A stretch of DNA of 64,000 nt, from assembly GCA_045632845.1 (NCBI GenBank), contig JAZQXL010000020.1:62001-126000 (forward strand), in the 5' to 3' direction. Positions within the stretch are counted from its first letter, which is position 1; every line of letters begins with the position of its first letter. This DNA is from RGIG4140 sp045632845. Its GTDB lineage: Bacteria > Pseudomonadota > Alphaproteobacteria > CAAHEQ01 > UBA3637. Positions 36,621 to 45,334 of this stretch are shown one piece after another. Below the pieces are notes generated by a model. The model was not told the DNA's origin and ran no database searches. It saw only the letters and a list, made by a program, of their open reading frames with translations. A program made the position numbers and the translations under genes.

Positions 36621-37652
36621 TTAATCTGCTGCCGCCTCATCACCATCTGCCATCATCATTTGACGGGACAAATCTGTTGCATTAGATCTGATTGTTTTTT
36701 CAATCTCTTCAGCAATTTCTGGATGTGCTTTTAAATAAGTTCTAGCAGATTCACGCCCTTGACCAATTCTTTCCCCTTTGCAAGAGAACCAAGAACCAGC
36801 TTTTTCAATAATGCCTGCTTTGACGCCCAAATCCAAAAGTTCACCTGTTTTTGAAATACCTTCGCCATAAAGAATATCAAAATCAACTGTTTTGAATGGT
36901 GGTGCAACCTTGTTTTTAACAATTTTAACACGTGTTTGGTTACCAACAGTATTTTCTTTATCTTTAACAGCACCGATTCTACGAATGTCCAAACGAACAG
37001 AGGCATAGAACTTTAACGCATTACCACCGGTTGTTGTTTCAGGATTACCAAACATAACACCAATTTTCATACGAATTTGGTTAATAAAGATAACAAGTGT
37101 GTTTGCTCTTGAAACAGAAGCTGTGATTTTTCTTAAAGCTTGACTCATCAAACGAGCTTGCAATCCCATGTGAGAATCACCCATTTCACCTTCAAGTTCA
37201 GCTTTTGGAACCAGTGCTGCAACAGAGTCAACAACCAACACATCAATTGTGCCAGAACGAACCAACGTATCCGCAATTTCCAAAGCTTGTTCCCCTGTAT
37301 CTGGTTGAGAAATCAAAAGCTCATTAATGTTAACACCTAATTTACCAGCATAAATTGGATCCATTGCATGTTCAGCGTCAATATAAGCACATGTGCCACC
37401 ATTTTTTTGAGCTTCAGCAACAACATGCAATGCTAAAGTTGTTTTACCAGAGCTTTCAGGTCCATACACTTCAATAATACGACCTTTTGGCAACCCTCCA
37501 ATACCAAGTGCTAAATCCAAACCTAATGAACCAGTTGAAATTGCAGGAATTTCAACTGCATTATCTTTTTGACCCAAACGCATAATTGAGCCCTTACCAA
37601 ATGCACGTTCAATTTGACTAAGAGCGGCTTCTAATGCTTTATCTTTTTCCAT
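36621..37652 (-). CDS. recA: Recombinase RecA
   Basis: A 343-aa strand-exchange ATPase with Walker A GPESSGKTT (64-72), the loop ALKFYASVRLDIRRIGAVKD, and an acidic C-terminus (MMMADGDEAAAD). It forms the filament for homologous recombination and activates LexA cleavage. AAGGAGA precedes the ATG. The upstream SOS box at 37668 indicates damage induction. Confidence 0.98.
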   Translation of the reverse strand: MEKDKALEAALSQIERAFGKGSIMRLGQKDNAVEIPAISTGSLGLDLALGIGGLPKGRIIEVYGPESSGKTTLALHVVAEAQKNGGTCAYIDAEHAMDPIYAGKLGVNINELLISQPDTGEQALEIADTLVRSGTIDVLVVDSVAALVPKAELEGEMGDSHMGLQARLMSQALRKITASVSRANTLVIFINQIRMKIGVMFGNPETTTGGNALKFYASVRLDIRRIGAVKDKENTVGNQTRVKIVKNKVAPPFKTVDFDILYGEGISKTGELLDLGVKAGIIEKAGSWFSCKGERIGQGRESARTYLKAHPEIAEEIEKTIRSNATDLSRQMMMADGDEAAAD

Positions 37653-37667
37653 AGCGGTTCTCCTTAT

Positions 37668-37682
37668 GTTCTATTCTTGTTC
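37668..37682 (-). promoter_or_regulatory. LexA (SOS) box of recA
   Basis: GTTC-TATTCTT-GTTC on the plus strand reads GAAC-N7-GAAC toward recA, the direct-repeat SOS box known for Alphaproteobacteria. It overlaps the likely -10 region, 16-30 bases upstream of the start codon. Confidence 0.75.
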
Positions 37683-37857
37683 TAATTCATTGTAACCAAT
37701 TTAAAATAAAAAAACAATCTTTTTTATCATTCTTTTTATTTTTTTTATAACTTCCTCATAAATTTGAAAAATATTTACTATTTTATGTGTTTTTTTATTG
37801 ATTTTTATTAAAAAAAAGAATAGATTTGCCAAATATTTTTTAAGGAATTTAGAAAAA

Positions 37858-38352
37858 ATGCCTCTATTTGCTGAAACGATGATTGCTTTTGATGTTCTGG
37901 TTGAAATAAATAAAAATCCAGAAAAATTCTCCTTTTCTTCTAGAAAGGGACGTCACAACTTATATGATTTAGCACTTACATTGTCAGTTAAAAAAGTCAA
38001 AAGTCTCCGTGGAACATTTGATCAAGGGCGAATCCTTGGATTTTGCTTAGCGTCTGAATGGGATAAGAAAAACAAAGCTTTTGTATCCCAAGACAAAGAC
38101 AAATCCATTCATGATTTATTATATTTAAATACTTTTGTATCAAAACAATCTCTTGCAAAAAGTCCAAACCTTAAAAAGCTTAAAAACATCGAATCTGCAT
38201 TACTCAGCGGATTTAAACAAGGATATTTACTGGGCATATATTACACGAATCATAAAAAAAATGATTCAAAACCAAAAAAAATAACACATCATCATACTCC
38301 TTTTCGTTATTTTAAGATTCCCGAACTTAAAAAACCTGCTTTTCAACGTTAA
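37858..38352 (+). CDS. Hypothetical protein, 164 aa
   Basis: An unrecognised basic protein. It has two similar patches, RGTFDQGRILGFCLASEW and LLSGFKQGYLLGIYYTNH, which may be a short internal repeat, and a Lys/His-rich tail. ATG 37858 lies 11 bases after AAGGA; the frame is open upstream to a TTG at 37798. It is followed by tRNA-Gly. Confidence 0.55.
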   Translation: MPLFAETMIAFDVLVEINKNPEKFSFSSRKGRHNLYDLALTLSVKKVKSLRGTFDQGRILGFCLASEWDKKNKAFVSQDKDKSIHDLLYLNTFVSKQSLAKSPNLKKLKNIESALLSGFKQGYLLGIYYTNHKKNDSKPKKITHHHTPFRYFKIPELKKPAFQR

Positions 38353-38453
38353 AAACACCAAAATTTTCAACAAATTATCATTTTTTTTGGTTTTTTATAA
38401 AAAAAAGGTTGCTTTTTGCAAAAAAATATGCGATAAATACATCTATCGCAAAT

Positions 38454-38528
38454 GCGGGCGTAGCTCAGGGGTAGAGCGCAACCTTGCCAAGGTTGATGTC
38501 GAGGGTTCGAATCCCTTCACCCGCTCCA
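38454..38528 (+). tRNA. tRNA-Gly(GCC)
   Basis: A 75-base cloverleaf: acceptor GCGGGCG/CACCCGC (with a G-U/C-A variation at the end), anticodon loop CTTGCCAAG giving GCC, T-loop GGGTTCGAATCCC and encoded CCA. Its 3' end is duplicated 163 bases downstream. Confidence 0.97.
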
Positions 38529-38693
38529 ATAAAAAATCACCGACCTAATGGTCGGTTTTTTTTATGAGCGTGGCAAGAGGGTAAGAACCCGAGAAGAGGG
38601 TTTGTTCACAAAGTGGACGCCGAAATATTGAGGCGGTCCGAATAAAATGAGGACGAGGAATTTATTCCGAGCAATCCCTTCACCCGCTCCAAT
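38510..38693 (+). repeat. Direct repeat of tRNA-Gly 3' end bounding a 142-bp structured segment
   Basis: The last 19 bases of tRNA-Gly plus AT (38510-38530) recur exactly at 38673-38693, a 21-base direct repeat. The first terminator falls just inside the bounded segment and a similar terminator follows the second copy. The segment between (38531-38672) contains possible hairpins: AACCC/GGGTT, GGAC-GCC/GGC-GGTCC and GGAAT/ATTCC. This is the layout of a tRNA-embedded att site with a tiny element, or of a tandem tRNA duplication that has decayed. No gene lies inside. Confidence 0.7.
38539..38563 (+). terminator. Terminator of tRNA-Gly
   Basis: ACCGACC-taat-GGTCGGT followed by eight T. Confidence 0.88.
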
Positions 38694-38699
38694 TTATAA

Positions 38700-38724
38700 A
38701 CCGACCATCAGGTCGGTTTTTTTT
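38700..38724 (+). terminator. Second copy of the tRNA-Gly-type terminator
   Basis: ACCGACC-atca-GGTCGGT with eight T, differing from the copy at 38539 only in the loop, after the duplicated tRNA end. Confidence 0.88.
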
Positions 38725-38880
38725 ATATCCACAGAAAGAAAAAATCAAAAGAATCTTAAAAGGAATTTATCCTAACGCCAAAAGAATACAAACCCCTCGC
38801 CTTTTCATTCAAAATCATCTTTTTTACATAACTAAAATAACCCAGATACTTACATACCAAAAGACAGATTGAATTTTAGT
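38725..38880. other. AT-rich spacer, no feature seen
   Basis: No ORF of useful length, hairpin or repeat is evident between the second terminator and the candidate RNA promoter. Confidence 0.5.
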
Positions 38881-38904
38881 CTTTACATTTTTGATATTTA
38901 GATA

Positions 38905-39105
38905 TAAAATTAAAGATGGACAAGGTGATGTCTTGTCTGAGGTGTGGAAACCTCTTTAACAGCGTCAGGGTGTAATGACGTAAATTTTACACGCTTTCCA
39001 GTATGACTGGAAGGCGGTAAAATAAGTGTATATACACAAATATATCGCACTATTCTGTTAAGTAGTTTCCAACTTCCAGTCGCCTTCATCAGGCGATTTT
39101 ATTCT
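38905..39105 (+). ncRNA. Candidate structured RNA or cis-regulatory leader
   Basis: About 200 bases, more GC-rich than the surroundings, preceded by TTTACA (38883-38888) and TATAAA (38904-38909). Visible hairpins: GACAAG/CTTGTC (38919-38937), GAGGT/ACCTC (38939-38954), CGTCA/TGACG (38963-38980), CTTTCCAG/CTGGAAGG (38994-39014), GTGTATATACAC (39026-39037), and a final TCGCCT/AGGCGA stem (39080-39096) with TTTTATT. Two alternative pairings exist: GTGTAA with TTACAC (38970-38992) excludes the CGTCA hairpin, and CTTCCAGT (39072-39079) can replace the partner of ACTGGAAG (39006-39013). It ends 21 bases before the next start codon, so it may be a small RNA or a switch for the outer-membrane protein. 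No known family recognised. Confidence 0.5.
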
Positions 39106-39125
39106 ATCTGAAAGGAAGGTATGAA

Positions 39126-39878
39126 ATGAAAAAGCTTTTATTATTGGGGACAATAACAGTCTGTTCATTCAGTGCATTCGCTCAAGAACCCTATTATTAT
39201 CCGACACAAACACACCAACCAGTTTACATTTATCAACCAGTTGCTGTTCAACCAAATCAAATGTATTATGTGCAAGAACCAGTCATTCCAACTGTCAAAC
39301 ACAAACGTATTCAATCAGATTTTTCCAAAAAGAATGATACAAAGGTTTATATCAGTGGAAAAATCAAACATGTCAGTATGGACGCTAATGTAAAAGATGA
39401 TCCACTTCTAGATGTCAATAAAGACATTCTGGGTGGGGCAATAGCTTTAGGCGCATCAAACAAAACAGCTGTTGGAACATTTCGAACAGAGATTGAATAT
39501 AATAAAAATGCAACTGCTGAAAAAAGCTTTGATCTCTTAAATGAAAAAATAAAATTTGAAATTGAAACACAAGCTCTTATGCTCAACACTTATTACAACT
39601 TTGAAACAAAAACAAAAATAAGCCCTTATATTGGTGCCGGTATTGGACTATCAAAAGTCAAAGCGACCCTAAAACTACCAGACTATAACCTTTCAGACAG
39701 TATCAAAAAAACAAATTTTGCTTGGCAAGCAGGTCTTGGGATTTCTCTTAATCTAACCGACAATTTTGCCATTGATACAGGATATCGTTATTTTGACTAC
39801 GGGAACTTCAAAAAAGAGGGGGTGAAAATTGACACAACCGCTCATGAAATTTACACAGGTGCCCGCGTCTCGTTTTAA
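39126..39878 (+). CDS. Outer-membrane beta-barrel protein
   Basis: A 250-aa protein with a signal peptide (MKKLLLLGTITVCSFSAFAQ), a Pro/Tyr/Gln-rich linker, then an eight-strand-like barrel: alternating strands, SPYIGAGIGLSKVKATL, FAWQAGLGISLNLTDNFAIDTGYRYFDYG, and a terminal aromatic residue (TGARVSF). It resembles OmpA-barrel or Opa-like surface proteins of alphaproteobacteria. The ribosome site AAGGAAGG lies just after the candidate structured RNA, which may control it. Confidence 0.85.
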   Translation: MKKLLLLGTITVCSFSAFAQEPYYYPTQTHQPVYIYQPVAVQPNQMYYVQEPVIPTVKHKRIQSDFSKKNDTKVYISGKIKHVSMDANVKDDPLLDVNKDILGGAIALGASNKTAVGTFRTEIEYNKNATAEKSFDLLNEKIKFEIETQALMLNTYYNFETKTKISPYIGAGIGLSKVKATLKLPDYNLSDSIKKTNFAWQAGLGISLNLTDNFAIDTGYRYFDYGNFKKEGVKIDTTAHEIYTGARVSF

Positions 39879-39879
39879 A

Positions 39880-39905
39880 AAAGGGAGCCAGTGCTCCCTT
39901 TTATC
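39880..39905 (+). terminator. Terminator of outer-membrane protein gene
   Basis: AAGGGAGC-cagt-GCTCCCTT with a T-rich tail, directly after the stop codon. Confidence 0.88.
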
Positions 39906-40058
39906 ATCTTTTCATATCCACAAGCTCACAAACTGTGTTTTTGAGCAATACACTTTTTTCACAAATCTAAAAACCATTTATCATTTTCTATTGAAAAAAC
40001 ACCCCCAAAAGATTATAATAACTCAAGGGTATATGATACATAACAAAAGGGGGGAAAG

Positions 40059-41120
40059 ATGACTGTTATAGAATTTAAAACTGATCCAATTGCTAGTTTT
40101 TTTTCATTGTGGAGTTATGGGTTAACAGAACTCACAAACCCAACAACTGAGAGGAAAATAACTTTTTCTAAATTAATCAACTCATACCAAAGTCAATCCA
40201 TTCCTAAACTACAAAAAACATTTCCCTCTTTTAAAGATAAATCAGACGAAGAAAAAAAAGACTATATAGAAAGTTTTAAACAAATAACCCACAATGTTAA
40301 CAACGCGTGTTACGATTCATCTGAAAAATTAATCAATGATATGGTGTCAATGTTTCACTTATCTGAAAGTGAAAAAGAAATTTTAACAAACGCGTATTCA
40401 TCATATCAAAAATTTTATGAACTTAATAAACCAAATATTATAAAAAGCAGATCCGCAATTACAAACACTTATAAAGAACAAGGTGTGTATGATTATTTAA
40501 AAAAAATGTATTCATTTTTTCAAATTAATGAATCGCAAAAAGCAAACGCCTACCTTCACCATTATCCCAACGTCTTAATGGATACGGGAAAATATGAAGG
40601 AAACACCATCCATCAAAACATCTCACTCACAAAAAATGAAGATGAAAACAATTACTTAAAAAACAGCTGTATTCTAAACAGACGTATGTTCACTCCTATT
40701 CACGAATTGGGGCATTTTTTATTTGAAAAATCAAATAGCGCACAAGATGTTTTAAAAAATAAAAATACCGCAGCACATCAAGTGTTTCAACAGTTAAAAA
40801 ATTACTTTTCTTTGAAAAGTAATAAGCCAGAAACATATGCCTATGCATGTATCCATGAAGCATTTGCATCATCCTGCTCTTGTTTTTTTCAAGCACAAAA
40901 AAAACCAACATTTGATCCATTAAAAATGAAAAATCTAAACAGCAATTTTAAAGAAGCAGATGCATTAACCCGTATTTTTTACCCAATCTATCAACAATTT
41001 TTAAAATCAAACAACACAATATCAGATGATTTTTTTAAACAGGTGCTAAACAACCCCGCTTTTCAACAAAATTTTAAACAGCCACCAAAATTATCTGCAA
41101 AAAGTTCAGAACGTGATTAA
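40059..41120 (+). CDS. Putative zinc metallopeptidase (HELGH) of unknown family
   Basis: A 353-aa protein without signal peptide. TPIHELGHFLFE carries the HExxH zinc motif (H215, E216, H219), and YACIHEAFASSCSCFF places E267 about 50 residues later, the arrangement of gluzincins with an (E/H)xxxx-type third ligand. The N-terminal 200 residues are helical, as in M3-like or other oligopeptidases, though I cannot place it in a family. GGGG precedes the ATG. It is a single gene; substrate unknown. Confidence 0.65.
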   Translation: MTVIEFKTDPIASFFSLWSYGLTELTNPTTERKITFSKLINSYQSQSIPKLQKTFPSFKDKSDEEKKDYIESFKQITHNVNNACYDSSEKLINDMVSMFHLSESEKEILTNAYSSYQKFYELNKPNIIKSRSAITNTYKEQGVYDYLKKMYSFFQINESQKANAYLHHYPNVLMDTGKYEGNTIHQNISLTKNEDENNYLKNSCILNRRMFTPIHELGHFLFEKSNSAQDVLKNKNTAAHQVFQQLKNYFSLKSNKPETYAYACIHEAFASSCSCFFQAQKKPTFDPLKMKNLNSNFKEADALTRIFYPIYQQFLKSNNTISDDFFKQVLNNPAFQQNFKQPPKLSAKSSERD

Positions 41121-41148
41121 AAAAATAAAATCAATTTTAAAGTGATTT

Positions 41149-41805
41149 TTAAACCACTTTATTCTCTTGTTTTTCACAGGATAATAAAACATTTTTTAAT
41201 CCAACCAAAGAGGAAACAGCCATATCTGGTTTGACGGTTTCAAACTCAGGCGTGTTTGGGTCAGTCCACACCAAAATGCCTTTTCCATTTTGATAGTTAT
41301 GACCCATAGAGATATCCGCTTTCCCATCCCCAATGGAATAAATTTCATCTGGAATATAGCCTTTGATTGCCGCGTCTGTAAATTCTTTAGATGGTTTATC
41401 ATTTTCAAAATCTTCAGCACCAACAATTTTTTCAAAATATTGTGTCAAACCCAAAGTTTCAACTTCATTGCGCAAAATGGAACCCGCTTTGTTACTTGCC
41501 AAAATATTGATAAAACCATTATTTTTGGACCATTCAACAATTTCTTTTGCCCCTGCTTTCAATTTAATTTCAGAAGCGCTTTTTGCATAAGCATCCAAAA
41601 AGATTTTGCGAGCTTCAACAGCATTATCTGATCCAACCAAATGAACAATTAAATTGCGCCCACTTGTATTCATGGCAATTTTTGCTTCTGATTCCGTCCA
41701 AGGAGCTAAATTATAAGCCTCTCGCATCACATTTTGCGCTTTTAAAATTGCGCCAAATGTGTCAACCAATGTATTATCCCAGTCCCACAAAATAATCTTT
41801 GTCAT
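41149..41805 (-). CDS. HAD-superfamily hydrolase (phosphoglycolate phosphatase-like)
   Basis: A 218-aa phosphatase with motif I DWDNTLVDT, motif II ILASNKA, a motif III Lys (NDKPSKEF) and motif IV SIGDGKADISMG. The cap region lies between motifs I and II. It dephosphorylates a small metabolite; phosphoglycolate is only the nearest generic assignment. Monocistronic on the minus strand. Confidence 0.85.
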   Translation of the reverse strand: MTKIILWDWDNTLVDTFGAILKAQNVMREAYNLAPWTESEAKIAMNTSGRNLIVHLVGSDNAVEARKIFLDAYAKSASEIKLKAGAKEIVEWSKNNGFINILASNKAGSILRNEVETLGLTQYFEKIVGAEDFENDKPSKEFTDAAIKGYIPDEIYSIGDGKADISMGHNYQNGKGILVWTDPNTPEFETVKPDMAVSSLVGLKNVLLSCEKQENKVV

Positions 41806-41843
41806 AAAAACTCCTTTTAAATTGAAACATCTTTTTATAGCAC

Positions 41844-41870
41844 AAAAAAAAGCACTTTGAAAGTGCTTTT
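41844..41870 (-). terminator. Terminator of rpsT
   Basis: AAAAGCACTTTC/AAAGTGCTTTT stem followed on the minus strand by eight T. Confidence 0.88.
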
Positions 41871-41897
41871 AATTCTGTGTGGCAAACATGTAAAAAC

Positions 41898-42158
41898 TTA
41901 CATACCTTTTACAGCTGCAGCTAAACGAGAAATTTTACGAGAAGCTGTTTTTTTATGAACTGTATTTCTAACACCAGCACGAGCCCAAGCTGATTCAGCT
42001 AATTTGAAAGCTGCTTGAGCAGCTTCTTTATCCCCAGCCAAGATAGCAGCACGAACTTTTTTTGTAGCTGTTCTAACTGAGTTTAAACGATCAGCATTAA
42101 CTCTTTCTTTTTTAGTGTTACGTCTTACACGTGTTTTTGCCGATTTGATATTGGCCAT
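41898..42158 (-). CDS. rpsT: 30S ribosomal protein S20
   Basis: An 86-aa basic helical protein: ANIKSAKTRVRRNTKKERVNADRLNSVRTATKKV and the C-terminal AGVRNTVHKKTASRKISRLAAAVK block. It binds 16S rRNA. ATG 42158 follows GAGGA; the frame extends 5 codons further without a ribosome site. Confidence 0.96.
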   Translation of the reverse strand: MANIKSAKTRVRRNTKKERVNADRLNSVRTATKKVRAAILAGDKEAAQAAFKLAESAWARAGVRNTVHKKTASRKISRLAAAVKGM

Positions 42159-42268
42159 ATTTATATTCCTCAATTGAAAAATTTTAAAATTAGGGTTACT
42201 TTATACACCAAATAAAATGAAAAGTCAAGTCATTTTATCAACTTTTGCCTCAAAAATCCGTGAGTTAT

Positions 42269-42637
42269 CTATTGCCCGTTGGTCAAAAAAATATCAAAGC
42301 GAACTTTTGATGGTTTTTTATTCTTTAAAATAATAATATTAAGTGTATCTGATTGTCTTAAAAAAGAACCTTTTTCCACATTTTTCCACCCCATTTGTGG
42401 CAAAACAGATCCATAAAAAGCAATCACCTCATCCCCTGTTTTTGTTTTTGAAACACCTTCCAATGTCAAAACTTGACCTGTTGGTGTGTCAAAATCCATC
42501 TGATTAGATGGACTAATTTTTAATCCTTGCATTAAAGGAATATCACTTGTTTTCGTCAAAAAAGAATCTGCCGCATAACTTGTTGATACACACAACAAAC
42601 AAAAATACAAACAGAAAATCTTTTTAACAAACGACAT
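42269..42637 (-). CDS. Hypothetical secreted protein, 122 aa
   Basis: Signal peptide (FVKKIFCLYFCLLCVSTSYAA) followed by a small domain with GDEVIAFYGSVLPQMGWKNVEKG, a layout seen in short periplasmic proteins of uncertain role. Five bases separate it from the upstream Sel1-type gene, so the two form an operon. Confidence 0.7.
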   Translation of the reverse strand: MSFVKKIFCLYFCLLCVSTSYAADSFLTKTSDIPLMQGLKISPSNQMDFDTPTGQVLTLEGVSKTKTGDEVIAFYGSVLPQMGWKNVEKGSFLRQSDTLNIIILKNKKPSKVRFDIFLTNGQ

Positions 42638-42642
42638 AAAAA

Positions 42643-43359
42643 TTACATCCGATCTTTTTCAGAAAAATAAGATGAACCAGTTGGTTTTTTATATTTATAA
42701 GGTGACTTTGGTTCCTTTTTAGATTTATCTGTTAAAAACTCAGATTCTGGAACTTTGATTTCTGGTGCAACAAATTTAATACCTAACATATCATCTATTT
42801 CTTTATTAATTTTTTCAAGTTCTGCTTTTTTATTATCCAATTCTTGAGTCAAAACCATTAAACTGTCTGTTTTTTTCTGTGTCAAAACAGGTAAAATTTC
42901 TTGAATAGATTTTGTTGCCATATCAATATCTGTTGTTGATAAAAGCTGTTCCAATGTCAAAGCCATTTGCTCTGCTTTTTTATGACCGTGCAAGGCAGCC
43001 AAAAACGCCCATTTATATGAAGCCAAATCATTTTGAGGAAAAACAATTCCTTTATTATACATTTGTGCCAAACGATATTGAGCATCAATATGACCTTGTA
43101 ATGCCGCCGACAAGAAACAATAAGCAGCATTATTTTTTTCTTTTCCCTTTTCTAACAAAAAGGATTCACCATAGTCATACAATTCATCTGGTGTTGGCAA
43201 GAAAACACCCCCTCGGGTTTCATCAAATTGACCATCACACTGCAAAGGAATATCTAACTGGCCATCATTGGCATCAAAAGACCAAAAAGCTGTTTGTGCT
43301 TTTAAATTCAAAGAAATTGATAAACAACATATCAAAAAAGTTAATTTTAAAAGTTTCAT
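42643..43359 (-). CDS. Secreted Sel1-like repeat protein
   Basis: A 238-aa protein with a signal peptide (LLKLTFLICCLSISLNLKAQ), two Sel1-type repeats (NAAYCFLSAALQGHIDAQYRLAQMYNKG and ASYKWAFLAALHGHKKAEQMA, about residues 75-135), a coiled-coil stretch near 165-195, and a basic tail. Sel1 proteins act as scaffolds in the envelope. It is co-transcribed with the 122-aa secreted protein. Confidence 0.75.
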   Translation of the reverse strand: MKLLKLTFLICCLSISLNLKAQTAFWSFDANDGQLDIPLQCDGQFDETRGGVFLPTPDELYDYGESFLLEKGKEKNNAAYCFLSAALQGHIDAQYRLAQMYNKGIVFPQNDLASYKWAFLAALHGHKKAEQMALTLEQLLSTTDIDMATKSIQEILPVLTQKKTDSLMVLTQELDNKKAELEKINKEIDDMLGIKFVAPEIKVPESEFLTDKSKKEPKSPYKYKKPTGSSYFSEKDRM

Positions 43360-43457
43360 TGAGCATCCTTTTTTTTAATCTCTAAGAAAAGGATAATTTT
43401 TTTTTCTGCATATAGCAAGCTAAAAATCATCTTTCAGCAAAAAAGTATCTGTTTTTC

Positions 43458-45242
43458 TTAAATTTTCCACCAAGTTAATACATTCGCACCCTTTAATGGA
43501 ACTGTTGTTGGCATTCCTATTGTATTTTGAAACATATATCTATGAGCAGGTGTATACCAATGCGGAATAACAATATGTTCATTTAACAATACACGATCAA
43601 GCGCATGCACAGCCGTTATCAATTCTTCTTTTGAAGAAGACTGAATAACCAATTCAACCAAAGCATCAATTACTGGATTTTTAAGACCACTATAATTCAT
43701 TGATCCTTGGCTGTCCGCAGCAGAAGATGTCCAAAAATATCTTTGCTCATTCCCTGGAGAAAGTGATTGTCCCCAAACACTGACAATCATATCATATTCA
43801 AACGAATCAAGCCGATTTTTATATTGCAACAAATCAACTGTTCGAATATGCGCTTTGATACCAAGACGCATCAATTTTCCAACAAAAGGCAGCGTAATGC
43901 GCTCCCATGCCGCTGCTGATGCAGTATCAATCAAAATCTCAAATTCAAATTCTTCCCCTTCTTTTTCCAAAAAGCCTTTTTCATTCACATTCCACCCTGA
44001 GGCTTTTAATAAATCCATCGCTTTATACAACCGTTCACGCACATCTGCTGATTCTTGTTGATATAAAGGCTCAAAAACAGTTTCATCTAATTGATTCTTA
44101 AAAGGCTCTAATAATTTCAATTCATTTTCATCAGGTAACGTAGGCGCTTTTAAATATGAATTATCAAAAAAGCTGGTTGTTCTTGAATATAATCCATGAA
44201 AAAGATTATAATTCATCCAGTCAAAATCAAATGCCAAAGAAAGTGCTTTTCGAACATTCTTATCTTGAAACAATGGTTTTCTTAAATTAAACACATACCC
44301 TTGCATACCACTTGGTAAATGATATTCAAAACTTCTTAATTTTATACGTCCATTTAAAACGTTTTTTTCATGCTGAAAATTCGCCCATTTTTTGGCTTCA
44401 TTTTCAAGACGAACATCAAACTCTCCTGCTTTAAAAGCTTCTAAAGCAACCGTTGTATCTCGATAATAATCAAAATGGAACTTATCAAAATGATAAAAAC
44501 CTTTATTCACATTTAAATTTTTTGCCCAATATTTTTCATTTTTTTGATACGTAATAGAACGCCCCGCTGTAAAACCACTAATAACATATGGACCACTTGA
44601 AACTGGAACTTCTAATGTTGTTTTATCAAAATCTTGTTTACTCCACCAAGCAGATGACAAAACAGGTAACTCACCCAAAATAAAAGGAAGCTCTCTATTT
44701 TCTACATTTTCATAAAAATAAAAAGCAATTGTTTGTTCATCTTTAACCTCAACTTTTTCAACATCTCGATAATAATAACGATATGTGGGAGCCCCTTTTT
44801 CTTTCAACGTTTCAAAAGAAAACAAAACATCATTTGCTGTGATTTTTGAACCATCATTAAATGTTGCATTGGGATTGATATGAAAAACAACACCTTTTTT
44901 GTTTGGTAAAATATAAATGCCATCAGCAATTAATCCATACAATGAAAAAGCCTCATCTGAACTTTGTTTCATCAATGTATCATGAGTCAAACCAATCCCT
45001 GCTGGTGAAACACCATTAATTGAAAAAGGATTAAAAGAATCAAAAGAACCAAAAGAAGCCTGTTTAAGGGTTCCGCCGTTTGGAGCAGAAATATTCACAT
45101 AATCAAAAGACACAAATCCCTCTTTATACTTGGGTTCACCATACATTGAAACAGCAGATTTAAAATCATATTCTTTCCCTTGCACCATAAAAGAGAAAAA
45201 AACAAAACTCAAAGCGACAAATATTTTAACTAAAGACAACAA
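43458..45242 (-). CDS. Extracellular solute-binding protein, family 5 (oligopeptide-type)
   Basis: A 594-aa periplasmic binding protein. After a signal peptide (VKIFVALSFVFFSFMVQG-K) come the SBP_bac_5 features: NAPNGGTLKQASFGSFDSFNPF, FHINPNATFNDGSKITANDVLFSF, and KNVRKALSLAFDFDWMN. The closest type is the YejA/microcin C peptide-binding group. I chose TTG 45242, with AAAGGA 8 bases upstream; the frame runs on to 45338 but would collide with the accA promoter. No permease or ATPase genes are adjacent. Confidence 0.85.
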   Translation of the reverse strand: MLSLVKIFVALSFVFFSFMVQGKEYDFKSAVSMYGEPKYKEGFVSFDYVNISAPNGGTLKQASFGSFDSFNPFSINGVSPAGIGLTHDTLMKQSSDEAFSLYGLIADGIYILPNKKGVVFHINPNATFNDGSKITANDVLFSFETLKEKGAPTYRYYYRDVEKVEVKDEQTIAFYFYENVENRELPFILGELPVLSSAWWSKQDFDKTTLEVPVSSGPYVISGFTAGRSITYQKNEKYWAKNLNVNKGFYHFDKFHFDYYRDTTVALEAFKAGEFDVRLENEAKKWANFQHEKNVLNGRIKLRSFEYHLPSGMQGYVFNLRKPLFQDKNVRKALSLAFDFDWMNYNLFHGLYSRTTSFFDNSYLKAPTLPDENELKLLEPFKNQLDETVFEPLYQQESADVRERLYKAMDLLKASGWNVNEKGFLEKEGEEFEFEILIDTASAAAWERITLPFVGKLMRLGIKAHIRTVDLLQYKNRLDSFEYDMIVSVWGQSLSPGNEQRYFWTSSAADSQGSMNYSGLKNPVIDALVELVIQSSSKEELITAVHALDRVLLNEHIVIPHWYTPAHRYMFQNTIGMPTTVPLKGANVLTWWKI

Positions 45243-45305
45243 GTAACAAATCCTTTTAATAAAGATAAACAATTGTTTCGTTTTTGTTAAAAACAGATAA
45301 AACAC

Positions 45306-45334
45306 TAGACTTTTTAAAGTATAATCAGTATAAT
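45306..45334 (+). promoter_or_regulatory. Promoter of accA
   Basis: TAGACT (45306-45311), 17-base spacer, TATAAT (45329-45334). A second TATAAT at 45320-45325 lies just upstream. Confidence 0.65.

Noticed and set aside
38905..39105. 6S RNA, RNase P RNA, tmRNA or SRP RNA
   Set aside because: No global closing stem with a central bubble, no SRP GGAA tetraloop domain, and no RNase P conserved core could be found in the region.
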